Shown: piece by piece, positions 15,949 to 23,929 of the stretch | Layout: each line of letters begins with the position of its first letter | How positions within the stretch are numbered: the stretch's first letter is position 1 | Assembly: GCA_031257255.1 (NCBI GenBank) | Contig: JAIROZ010000147.1 | Coordinates: 1-40,308 of the forward strand | DNA length: 40,308 nt | Direction: 5' to 3' | DNA from: Spirochaetaceae bacterium | GTDB taxonomy: Bacteria; Spirochaetota; Spirochaetia; Treponematales; Breznakiellaceae | The notes under the pieces: generated by a model | Seen by the model: only the letters and a program-made list of their open reading frames with translations | Told to the model about the DNA's origin: nothing | Databases searched by the model: none | Position numbers and translations under genes: made by a program

Positions 15949-17946
15949 TTATGGCAGTTCCAGAATACGACCAATGCTAAGGATTTCTTCGGGGTTCATT
16001 CCATTTTTTGCGGCAATTGCGCCTACCGTAACGCCGTTACGGCGGGCAATGCTGTAAAGTGTATCGCCTTTTTCCACGCGCCATAGGCGTATAAGCGGCA
16101 GCCCGCCGTCTTCCAGCGCTGCGCGGACGGCGGCGGCATTTTCTTTGCGCACCTTTAGTTCGTAGGGTTTGCCGTCCGGCGTGGGCGGCGGCGTTACATT
16201 ATTAAGCAGTTCACGGTTAAAGGTACGAAGGGCATCCTGTTTCAGTCCCGCATACTCCGCAAGCAAAGTTATGTCAACCTGACGCGGTATTGGTATCAAT
16301 TCCCATTCGTAAACTTCGTTTGACCAGTCAATATTGAGTCCAAAACGGCGCGGGTTTGTAACAATGTGGTAAACGGCAAGCAACTTGGGTACATATACCG
16401 ATGTTTCTTTTTTCAGTTTGTCAATTTCGTTCAGTTTCCAGTAATCCTGAATTCCCGTTTGCTTGATGACGCGGGCAATCTCTCCGCCGCCTGAATTGTA
16501 CGCCGCCAGTGCCAGATGCCAGTCGCCGAATTCGCGGTAGTGCGCCTCCAGTTTGGAAAGCGCCGCATGGGTTGACTTGTAAAAATCGCGCCGTTCATCA
16601 ACCCAATCATTTATGCGCATATATGGCTTGATACTGTTCCGCATAAATTGCCACAGCCCGCTTGCGCCGGAACTGGAAAGCGCCTGCGGCTTAAACCCGG
16701 ACTCTATTACAGGCAGATAGAGTAAGTAAGGCGGCATCCCGCGCTTTTCAATTTCGTCTCGTATAAACGCAATGTACGGCTCTCCCGCCTTTAATGTTGA
16801 TTCAATCCACTTTTTTAGAGCAGGCGATGTATAACGCTGAATGTAACTCTGAGTAAGCGGATGTTCAAGTCCGGGCAGCGGATAGGCGGGCAATAAATTG
16901 CTCCCGGCTTCTTCATTCTGGGGCGCTTCGGCGTGTGATTCTGTTTCATGGGTTGAAGAGCGGTCTTCCTGCTTGTAAGCGGCAAGCCTCGGCGGTAATG
17001 CGGCGGCGGCTTTTGAACGCAGAGGGCGTTCAAAGTCAGGCGCGGTATTCTCCACAGCGTTTATTTCCGGCGAAGACAACGCGGCGCTTGCCGGCAGTTC
17101 AGAAGCGCGGACATTAAGGCAAAGCAGTAATGCCGGGAGCACGGTTAGCGCGGCAGGAATAGAGCGCCTGATTTTTGGTTTTTTATTTATTGGCATTTTC
17201 GTGCGAGGCGGCAATGGAGATGTTTCCCAAAATGAGGGACGGGAAAGCGCCGTTTCTATTAGTTCCTCGCCGCTCATTCCGCCTTCCCAAAATTGACGCG
17301 CTCTCTCCGCCAGCCTGAACGCCTGCCTGTAATCATCGCCGTTATCTATAGTAAGGCGCAGTTCGGGATGCCGCCATTTGTCCGGCGCGGCTGGTCGGTA
17401 AAGGCTAAAGATTTCGGGATGACCGTAGATGTAAGGGCAGACATGTTCACGCTCGGCTGCCGCAGACGCCTCGTTACCGGCGCGGAGCAGGGCGCGTACG
17501 GCGATGCTTTCCACGCCCGCTCCGTAGGGGAGTTCCGCGTATGCGGCATAGTCCGCATTGCGGGCGATGGCGGCTTCGTTTATAGCGGAAGCGGCATCAG
17601 CGAAGACAAACGGGTTATCTCCGGTTGCCCGGATGATACGGGCGCAAGGCTCATTGTCAAAGCCTAATGCTCGGCAGGCGGTAACATAGCGGTCAAGCAC
17701 ATCATCTTTTGAACCGGTAACAAGCCTGAAGCCGCATGCGCACGCCAGCGGCGAGAACACCTGTACGCAGTCTTCGGGACAGGCAAGCGCATATTCGTCC
17801 GCTTTTATGGGTGTAAGTGCTTCCATTACACGCTGAATTGCCGGCTTTCCCGCAAGTGGAAGCAGTGCTTTACTGGGCAGCCTGCTAGAATCAAGACGGG
17901 CTTGCAAAACAACCGCCGTTCGTAATTTTTTATCAAACATCAACAT
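15949..17946 (-). CDS. SpsF-type cytidylyltransferase fused to MltD-type lytic transglycosylase with LysM
   Basis: One frame of 665 residues holds two enzymes. Residues about 8-235 are a complete SpsF/CMP-sugar-synthetase-like domain (VVLQARLDSSRLPSKALLPL, DVLDRYVTACRALG, IIRATGDNPFV, LRLTIDNGDDY). A predicted membrane segment follows (IPAALTVLPALLLCLNVRA, about 262-281) after a basic stretch. Then come a low-complexity linker, an SLT domain with catalytic Glu about 415 (LPVIESGF, LWQFMRNS, LALAAYNSGGGE) and one C-terminal LysM (WRVEKGDTLYSIARRNGV). If made whole, the cytidylyltransferase is cytoplasmic and the transglycosylase periplasmic. An in-frame ATG at 17196 would give an MltD with a normal signal peptide, but no ribosome site precedes it. 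The start at 17946 (or ATG 17940) overlaps the upstream gene; the longer frame to 18003 is unlikely. Confidence 0.85.
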   Translation of the reverse strand: MLMFDKKLRTAVVLQARLDSSRLPSKALLPLAGKPAIQRVMEALTPIKADEYALACPEDCVQVFSPLACACGFRLVTGSKDDVLDRYVTACRALGFDNEPCARIIRATGDNPFVFADAASAINEAAIARNADYAAYAELPYGAGVESIAVRALLRAGNEASAAAEREHVCPYIYGHPEIFSLYRPAAPDKWRHPELRLTIDNGDDYRQAFRLAERARQFWEGGMSGEELIETALSRPSFWETSPLPPRTKMPINKKPKIRRSIPAALTVLPALLLCLNVRASELPASAALSSPEINAVENTAPDFERPLRSKAAAALPPRLAAYKQEDRSSTHETESHAEAPQNEEAGSNLLPAYPLPGLEHPLTQSYIQRYTSPALKKWIESTLKAGEPYIAFIRDEIEKRGMPPYLLYLPVIESGFKPQALSSSGASGLWQFMRNSIKPYMRINDWVDERRDFYKSTHAALSKLEAHYREFGDWHLALAAYNSGGGEIARVIKQTGIQDYWKLNEIDKLKKETSVYVPKLLAVYHIVTNPRRFGLNIDWSNEVYEWELIPIPRQVDITLLAEYAGLKQDALRTFNRELLNNVTPPPTPDGKPYELKVRKENAAAVRAALEDGGLPLIRLWRVEKGDTLYSIARRNGVTVGAIAAKNGMNPEEILSIGRILELP

Positions 17947-19153
17947 CACTCTGTATAATTTTACCAAGCCAGTTTCTAAATAATGTACGCGAATCTGTGA
18001 CAAAACGGCTGGAGTTGTCTTTTACCCAATGGCGGATTCCCGAAAAAAGCCGCCACGAAGTTTTTATCCCCATGCCGCTTTTTAACGCAAAAGGGAAAAA
18101 ATAAACAAGAGGCAGGACACCGCCGTCTGTAGATTCTGATACAATGCCTTCGGAGGCGGCGGCTATTGTCTCTAATGTGATTTTTTTTTCGCTTCTGCGG
18201 AATACAGGGGCTAAATTCTTTAAGAAGAAGCGGCGGTAAGATGCGTCTGCTGTTGTATCTTCGCGGTGAATCTGACCTTCCACGCTAAGGCGGAGCGGTT
18301 TATCGCAGCGGATTTCCTCGCCCCAAAGCCATGCGCGGAGCCCTAAGTCGAGGTATTGCCAGTATGGGCTGTCCAGCGCATCGTCAAAGCCGCCGAGCCT
18401 GATAAACCGGGCGCGGTCATAAACGCCGGCGGCATCAAAAGGATAGAGGGTTGGAAATTCATCGTATTCAGGCAAAATTGGAACACACTCAAATGTATTT
18501 TTACCCCGAAAAAAGCCGGTTTTTCCGGCGGATTTTTTTGACGAGGCATTAGTGGAAAAAAACGAGGTTTTTTTAGAAGCAAAGTCTGCCGCCGCTACCG
18601 GAACATTCATTGTGGGAACAGTTTCTAACGCCTGATTCTGCATGACCGGTACAGTGCAAAGTCGCTTATAAGCGGAAGAAAAAATGTCCGGCGCTGCCGC
18701 CTGCGACACCGGCATCTCATTTTGAGGCGCCGCATTTGCCGGCGGTTTAAGTCCGATTTTTAGGCGCTCGTGGATACGCTCGGCTTTGATACCGGAAATA
18801 CGCTGGTCATCCCAGAGCACAAAGAAGAGAGGACTTTTTACTTCGCTTGCGGCGGCGTTTATCTTTGCGCCAACGCTAACTTTTTCGTCTATCAGCAAAA
18901 ACCGCGCCGCGCCGGAAAGCGCGTACAATTCCTCAACGCCGCCCGCCACGGCACCGCCGCCTGTGGAATTTTCTACAGATACAATAAGGTCAAAACCGCA
19001 TTTTTCAAGTTCCTCAAAAAATGCCCGCCGTCCCATGCGTCCGCGCCTTGGCAGTACAACTGCGGACACACCAGAAAGATTTTTGTCCGCTTCCGCGCCC
19101 ACTACTGTATAAGGCGGCAGCCGTCCGCTAAAAGTTGAAGGTATAGTATTCAT
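17933..19153 (-). CDS. Glycosyltransferase-like protein of the spiro-SPASM cluster
   Basis: The protein has 406 residues and no firm family. Two parts look like a GT-A fold. SVGAKINAAASEVKSPLFFVLWDDQRI resembles the 'naG...A.GdyilfLDDD' nucleotide-sugar region, and LGGFDDAL...LDLGLRAWLWGEEI resembles the C-terminal acceptor part of GT2 enzymes. Between them is a long low-complexity insert (about residues 135-235) rich in Ala, Ser and Lys that looks disordered. A short N-terminal part contains VVLPRRGRMGRRAFFEELEKCG. It overlaps the radical SAM gene by 26 bases upstream and the SpsF-MltD gene by about 14 bases downstream, so all three are translationally coupled. The activity is not established from sequence. 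Confidence 0.65.
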   Translation of the reverse strand: MNTIPSTFSGRLPPYTVVGAEADKNLSGVSAVVLPRRGRMGRRAFFEELEKCGFDLIVSVENSTGGGAVAGGVEELYALSGAARFLLIDEKVSVGAKINAAASEVKSPLFFVLWDDQRISGIKAERIHERLKIGLKPPANAAPQNEMPVSQAAAPDIFSSAYKRLCTVPVMQNQALETVPTMNVPVAAADFASKKTSFFSTNASSKKSAGKTGFFRGKNTFECVPILPEYDEFPTLYPFDAAGVYDRARFIRLGGFDDALDSPYWQYLDLGLRAWLWGEEIRCDKPLRLSVEGQIHREDTTADASYRRFFLKNLAPVFRRSEKKITLETIAAASEGIVSESTDGGVLPLVYFFPFALKSGMGIKTSWRLFSGIRHWVKDNSSRFVTDSRTLFRNWLGKIIQSDVDV

Positions 19154-20768
19154 CGCATTTTGCGCAAAGGTTATCCCATTGTTTTCCGTTTTGTATTATA
19201 TCACAATGCAGACGGTACAATTCTTCCCCGCGCTTCCAAATATCCTCAAGGGTTTCTGTGTAAGCATTTCCAAGCAGCGCAAATTCGCCCTTACCTTGAA
19301 GAGCGCATATATCTTCTTTGCATACAGGAACGCTGCCGTCAAGCAGAATATACATATCACGCATAATATGCCAGCACGGCTCGCGTATTACAGGCGATAT
19401 ATCGGCAGAAAGCAAATCCGGCAGTCTGCCGCAGAAACTATCATATTTTTGAATAATGATATTGTTGGTTTTTGTTTTCCAGTGTTTGTAAAATTTTTCA
19501 ATATCGTCTTCGTTGCCTTTTGCGCGTATAGCCTGAACATATACATTGCCAGGAAATAACGAAAACAATTTTTCGGCGCATAAAAGCGCCTCGTCAAAAT
19601 CTTTCGCGCAGCCGCTGCCGTCTTTATGGAGAGCGGCATAGTTTTCTGCATTGTTTGTATCAAGAGAAACTATCCATGTAAGCGGCGCTGTTCCAAATGA
19701 GCGCTTTTGAGGGAGTTTTACCGCCATTCCGGCTAGTTTTTCGAGTGTTTCGTCATTCCAGCGGAGCCCCGCCGTTTCTATTACAAGAGACAATTCTTCA
19801 TGCTTTAATACTGAATCAGCAATTTCCACAATCTGGGGGTGAAGCGCCGCCTCGCCCCAAAGAGAAATATCAATTACGGCGCTGCCGGTAAATTTAACTA
19901 TACTATTCATTAGTGTATCGAATTTTGATACACTAATGAATCCGCCTTCTGTATCATAATTTGATACATCTTTGAATTCATTTTGCGCGCCAGAATTTTT
20001 ATACAGAGGATACGGACAGTAGGCGCATTTTACCGGACATACATTGGAAATTTGGATATTAAAAAAAGCGGGCAGAGTCCGCAGGGTTTCTTTTTTATGC
20101 TGAATTATATTTTCCGCGTCATTGTAATTCCTATATCCCGCCTGAATAAAACGCCGCAGCAATAAGAAATTCCGTTTGCTATCCGCGCAGAGCATAATAC
20201 GGCTGGAGCGTAAATCCACAGCGGATATTTCGGTTTCTATATCAAACGAATTGATGTCTTTTTGCAGTACATTAAAAAGTGTATCACGCTCAACATAATC
20301 TTCCGCATCGCCGTTAAGGGCGCAAAGAACGCCGAGCGTTCCGGGCGAGAAAATTTCCGGCGCAAGCCCATAGGGGAAGCCGTCCGCGTAAGTATATTCG
20401 GCTGGGTATGCTTCGTGGCGCTTTTGCATGGCGGCGGCAAGTTCAACATCAGCAAAAGGGCAGTCGCCCCAAATAAAGTACGAAAAATCAAAGCCCTCGC
20501 TTGCGCGGGAAAGCCCTGCCAGAAAATTTTTTGTATTCCAAGCCGGCGCGGAAATAATTTGAACGGGCATTTTTATATTTTTGATTTCTGATTTGAAATT
20601 TTGCTGCGCGGATTTATCCGCATCTGATACGAACAGCGCGATATTTGTTGCATAGGGAAACAACGCGGCTTTTTCGAGGGTCATGCGGAAGGCGCTTTTT
20701 CCCTCTAAAAGCGGCTCAAATGCCTCGCGGGTAATATTACCCGCAAAAACGAGGACAACGGCTTTCAT
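19128..20768 (-). CDS. Spiro-SPASM radical SAM protein
   Basis: The protein has 546 residues. The 4Fe-4S cluster motif CxxxCxxC is C244, C248, C251 (SNVCPVKCAYCPYPLY). The C-terminal SPASM-like region has CWHIMRDMYILLDGSVPVCKED and a final LCAKCDEYY for auxiliary clusters. The first 230 residues resemble a nucleotidyltransferase (SpsF-like) fold, with MKAVVLVFAGNITREAFEPLLEGKSA and FIWGDCPFADVEL, though catalytic residues are not obvious. This matches the spirochaete-restricted spiro-SPASM family, whose substrate is unknown. It contains a pair of 17-bp palindromes about residues 270-290. No Shine-Dalgarno is seen before the ATG. Confidence 0.85.
   Translation of the reverse strand: MKAVVLVFAGNITREAFEPLLEGKSAFRMTLEKAALFPYATNIALFVSDADKSAQQNFKSEIKNIKMPVQIISAPAWNTKNFLAGLSRASEGFDFSYFIWGDCPFADVELAAAMQKRHEAYPAEYTYADGFPYGLAPEIFSPGTLGVLCALNGDAEDYVERDTLFNVLQKDINSFDIETEISAVDLRSSRIMLCADSKRNFLLLRRFIQAGYRNYNDAENIIQHKKETLRTLPAFFNIQISNVCPVKCAYCPYPLYKNSGAQNEFKDVSNYDTEGGFISVSKFDTLMNSIVKFTGSAVIDISLWGEAALHPQIVEIADSVLKHEELSLVIETAGLRWNDETLEKLAGMAVKLPQKRSFGTAPLTWIVSLDTNNAENYAALHKDGSGCAKDFDEALLCAEKLFSLFPGNVYVQAIRAKGNEDDIEKFYKHWKTKTNNIIIQKYDSFCGRLPDLLSADISPVIREPCWHIMRDMYILLDGSVPVCKEDICALQGKGEFALLGNAYTETLEDIWKRGEELYRLHCDIIQNGKQWDNLCAKCDEYYTFNF
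19906..19977. repeat. Palindrome pair inside the radical SAM gene
   Basis: TTCATTAGTGTATC (19906-19919) and GATACACTAATGAA (19927-19940) are perfect 14-bp arms around a 7-base loop. About 10 bases further lies a second, smaller palindrome, GTATCATAATTTGATAC. Read on the minus strand the two cores are GTATCAAATTATGATAC and GTATCAAAATTCGATAC, near-copies of each other. They encode in-frame residues just after the iron-sulphur motif. Confidence 0.85.
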
Positions 20769-20873
20769 TTTTCAATTATCGGCAAAAATGCGCGGCTAAA
20801 AAAGATAGCGCGGCAAATAAGGCACACAAAAAGCCTCAGCGTAACAAAGGCGCTTTTATAGTGTTTATCATAT

Positions 20874-22235
20874 ATGAGCCCCGGCAAAACCAGTATTTCA
20901 AGCCATAAACCGGCGCTGCTGCTTGCGCTTGCGGCTCTGCTTGCCGCTCCACTGACCGGAGAAGAAGAAGCGCAAAACAGCGAAATTATCAACATTACAT
21001 TACAAAATGCGCTTGATATGGCGCAAAAATCAAACCGGACATTGCAAAAAAACGCCATCGACCTTGCGGTGGCAAAACGGGCGCGGGATAATCTTTGGAC
21101 GCAGGTATTGTCCGGTATTAGTCTGGGGGCGAACGCCTCTTATGGAAGCATAGGCATAGTAAAGGCGGCAAATGACGGAAATGCGGAAATATCATGGGGG
21201 CTTTCGGCAGGTCTCAGCCTGCAACTGTCCGCTTCGCTTGGCGCATCTATGAACCTTATTAAACTTGCGTATCAAAGCGGGCTTTTGGAATACGAAACAG
21301 GCAAACGGCAACTCGATTTAACAGTAACCAAGGCATTTTATATGCTTCTGGCGGAAGAACAAAATCTTGCGATACTCCGTGAGCGCCGGACGCAGGCGGA
21401 ACGCGAGGCGGCGCAGGCGCGGGTAAGTTATGCCAACGGGCTTATGAACGAGGTAAACTACAGCCGCTCCCAACTTTCCGCCCGTCAGGCGCAGTACGAA
21501 CTAGGACGCGCCGAATCAGCCTACAGCCAGAATTTTGACTCATTCCTGCTCAGTTTAGGCGAGGAAGATAAAGCCGCGTCCGGGGCGCAGCACTTTAGAC
21601 TGGAAGGGACTATAACGGTACACCGCCATGAACCTGATGCCGCCGCGCTCATCTCTCAATTTTTGCCGTCCCGTCCCGATATAGCGGCGGCGCATCAGGC
21701 TGTAAAAAACGCCGAATTGCGATACACGGTACAAAATATGGACGGCAAAATTCCCTCATTAACATTAAGAGGAAGTTATAGCGGTAAGCCGGCAAATGAT
21801 TTTTCGGACTATACGGACGGGCTTTCGTTTTCACTTGCCTTGAGTGTGCCGCTCGAAAGTTGGATACCGGGCTCTACGGCGAATCAGAATAAACTTTCTG
21901 CTCTGAGCAATGTTGAGAAGGCACGGCTCGACCTCGCGGACGCAGAACAGGAAGCGCGGCGTGTTATTCGCTCGCTCTGCGAAACGCTTCGCACTTCTTG
22001 GCAAAATATCGAAATTGCGAACCAGAGCGTAGAACTAGCCCGCCGCGCTTATGAGATGAGTTCCCGCGCATTCCGCGAAGGGGCGGCGGATTTCCTCACT
22101 CTGGAAAATGACCGCACGGCGCTTGCCTCGTCTCGTCAAAATCTCCTGATGGAACAACTGAACTACAAACTTGCCGTACTCGACCTTGCCCAAGCACTCA
22201 ATGTGGATGCCGCCGAATTCTTTGGTGAAGAATAA
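20874..22235 (+). CDS. TolC-family outer-membrane efflux protein
   Basis: The protein has 453 residues. A hydrophobic N-terminal segment (ALLLALAALLAAPLTG) acts as signal peptide. Two OEP repeats follow: the first contains ITLQNALDMAQKSNRTLQKNAIDLAVAKRARD and a long coiled helix, the second RPDIAAAHQAVKNAELRYTVQN and, near the end, REGAADFLTLENDRTALASSRQNLL, typical of TolC proteins. It would form the trimeric outer-membrane duct for efflux or type I secretion. No membrane-fusion or RND/ABC partner lies nearby. It is divergent from the spiro-SPASM gene with 105 bases between, and lacks a clear ribosome site. Confidence 0.85.
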   Translation: MSPGKTSISSHKPALLLALAALLAAPLTGEEEAQNSEIINITLQNALDMAQKSNRTLQKNAIDLAVAKRARDNLWTQVLSGISLGANASYGSIGIVKAANDGNAEISWGLSAGLSLQLSASLGASMNLIKLAYQSGLLEYETGKRQLDLTVTKAFYMLLAEEQNLAILRERRTQAEREAAQARVSYANGLMNEVNYSRSQLSARQAQYELGRAESAYSQNFDSFLLSLGEEDKAASGAQHFRLEGTITVHRHEPDAAALISQFLPSRPDIAAAHQAVKNAELRYTVQNMDGKIPSLTLRGSYSGKPANDFSDYTDGLSFSLALSVPLESWIPGSTANQNKLSALSNVEKARLDLADAEQEARRVIRSLCETLRTSWQNIEIANQSVELARRAYEMSSRAFREGAADFLTLENDRTALASSRQNLLMEQLNYKLAVLDLAQALNVDAAEFFGEE

Positions 22236-22306
22236 ACGGCGCGGTTAGTCTCCATCCTCTAGACAAACAAATGCTTTAGAAGCAAAATAAAACAGGAAAG
22301 GAGAAT

Positions 22307-23338
22307 ATGAATAGTCAAAGTGATGAATTCCGTAATATCCTGATTTCTCTGCCAAAAACGGAAATACATGTACATTTGGAGGCGATGGCGCGTGCGGAGT
22401 CTATTTGGACTTTGTGGCAAAAAAACAAAATAAGCATGGATGGTGTACGGAATTTGGACGATTTACGGCGCAGGTTCCAGATAAAAACACTTGACGAATT
22501 TATTGGTGTTTTTATCAATATAGTGCAAAATAGTTTTAGAACCGAAAGCGATTTTTCGTATCTGATAAATGATGCCGGTGAGTATCTAAAAAATAATAAC
22601 ATTGTTTATGCCGAAGTATTTTTTGCGCCGACAAAATTTATCAAGATGGGATTCAGTTTTCCAAAGATTATCGAGACGCTCAGCGGGGGCGCTCAGTCCA
22701 TCCGTCAAAAATACGGAATCGAAATAAAATATTTAATTGATGTGTCTCGTACATTCGGCATGGAAAACGCTATGTCCAACTTGAACCTGACACTGGAGCA
22801 CCGCTCGCCGGATGTTATAGGCATAGGGCTTGGCGGCGCGGAAGCATCTGGTCCCGCAAGAGATTACGCAGAGGTGTACCAAAAAGCGCGTGATAGCGGA
22901 CTGCATGTTGCCGCACATTCCGGCGAGGACATGGGACCGGAAGCGGTATGGGAAACTATAAATTGCCTAAAGCCTGAACGCATTGGGCACGGCATTAGCG
23001 CTGTTCAGGATAAAAAACTTATGGAATATCTTGCCGAAAAACAAATTCCGCTGGAAGTCTGCCCCACAAGCAATTTGTTTACACGCAAATATGTATCAGA
23101 AATTAGCAAACATCCTGTAAAAACTTTTTACGATAATAAACTTTTTGTTACAATAAATTCCGATGACCCAACGCTTTTTTCTACCTCACTTATTGATGAA
23201 TATATGCTGCTCTACGATAACGGCATTTTTACGCAGGAAGAAATATTATCACTTATGATAAACAATATAAACGCGGCATTTTTGCCGCAAAATAAAAAAG
23301 CGGAATTAAGGAGTTATTATGAAAATTCTGGCAATTAA
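22307..23338 (+). CDS. Adenosine/adenine deaminase family protein
   Basis: This 343-residue amidohydrolase has the ADA motifs in order: LPKTEIHVHLEA (metal-binding HxH), HVAAHSGEDMGPEAVW (third His), ERIGHGISAV (catalytic region), LEVCPTSN and INSDDPTLF (metal-binding Asp). These residues support a zinc deaminase of adenosine or adenine. The usual HLDG after HxH is HLEA here, so substrate specificity may differ; adenine deaminases carry HLEG. AGGAGA lies before the ATG. Its end overlaps the FMN reductase gene by 20 bases. Confidence 0.85.
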   Translation: MNSQSDEFRNILISLPKTEIHVHLEAMARAESIWTLWQKNKISMDGVRNLDDLRRRFQIKTLDEFIGVFINIVQNSFRTESDFSYLINDAGEYLKNNNIVYAEVFFAPTKFIKMGFSFPKIIETLSGGAQSIRQKYGIEIKYLIDVSRTFGMENAMSNLNLTLEHRSPDVIGIGLGGAEASGPARDYAEVYQKARDSGLHVAAHSGEDMGPEAVWETINCLKPERIGHGISAVQDKKLMEYLAEKQIPLEVCPTSNLFTRKYVSEISKHPVKTFYDNKLFVTINSDDPTLFSTSLIDEYMLLYDNGIFTQEEILSLMINNINAAFLPQNKKAELRSYYENSGN

Positions 23339-23888
23339 CGGAAGTCCGCGCAAGGGCGGGAATACTGAGACTATGCTCCGTGCCGTACTTGATGTGTGCG
23401 CGGCGGGCGGTCTGGAAACTGAATTCTTTCAGGCGGGCGGGCGTGAAGTAAACGGCTGCAAAGCCTGCGGGATGTGCCGGAAACAAAAAGGCGAGTGTTC
23501 GCAAAAGGATTGGATAAATGACCTTTATCCCAAAATGAAGGCGGCGGATGCGTTGCTGCTTGGTACGCCGACCTACTTTTTTGACCTTAGCCCCGAAATT
23601 AAGGCGGTAATGGACAGGACGGGGTATATGTCCCGTTCGGACGATTTTTCGTTCAAACGGAAGGTCGCCGCCGCCTGCGCCGCTGTCCGCCGGGCGGGTG
23701 GGATTCACGCGCTCGATTCTATTCAGCATTTTTTTCTGATAAATGGGATGATTATACCCGGCTCAAGTTACCTTAATATGAGCCTTGCCCGCGACATAGG
23801 CGATGCCGCCAAAGATGCCGAAGGCATGGAAACGATGAGAAATCTCGGCGAAAATATAGTCTGGTTGTTAAAGAAAATACACGGGTAA
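23319..23888 (+). CDS. NADPH-dependent FMN reductase / iron-sulphur flavoprotein family
   Basis: The 189-residue flavodoxin-like protein starts with the FMN phosphate-binding loop INGSPRKGGNTETML. GCKACGMCRKQKGEC supplies a compact Cys cluster (CxxCxxC plus one more) typical of the iron-sulphur flavoprotein branch; an Fe-S cluster is possible but unproven. GTPTYFFDLSPEIKAVMDRTG is the family's second motif. AAGGAG precedes the ATG inside the end of the deaminase gene, so the two are coupled. It probably moves electrons from NAD(P)H to flavin or a small acceptor. Confidence 0.85.
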   Translation: MKILAINGSPRKGGNTETMLRAVLDVCAAGGLETEFFQAGGREVNGCKACGMCRKQKGECSQKDWINDLYPKMKAADALLLGTPTYFFDLSPEIKAVMDRTGYMSRSDDFSFKRKVAAACAAVRRAGGIHALDSIQHFFLINGMIIPGSSYLNMSLARDIGDAAKDAEGMETMRNLGENIVWLLKKIHG

Positions 23889-23929
23889 GTGTCGGCGGGA
23901 GTGTTATGACGGGCGCATATCCGCCGCCG

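Noticed and set aside
17940-18003. Longer start of the SpsF-MltD gene at 18003
   Set aside because: It would add 19 residues coded inside the preceding gene and not found in the SpsF pattern; ATG 17946 or 17940 places VVLQARLDSSRLP near the N-terminus as usual.
20857-20862. TATAGT before the TolC-like gene as another leaderless case
   Set aside because: It lies 11 bases before the ATG, which is too far to place the start site at the ATG with confidence.
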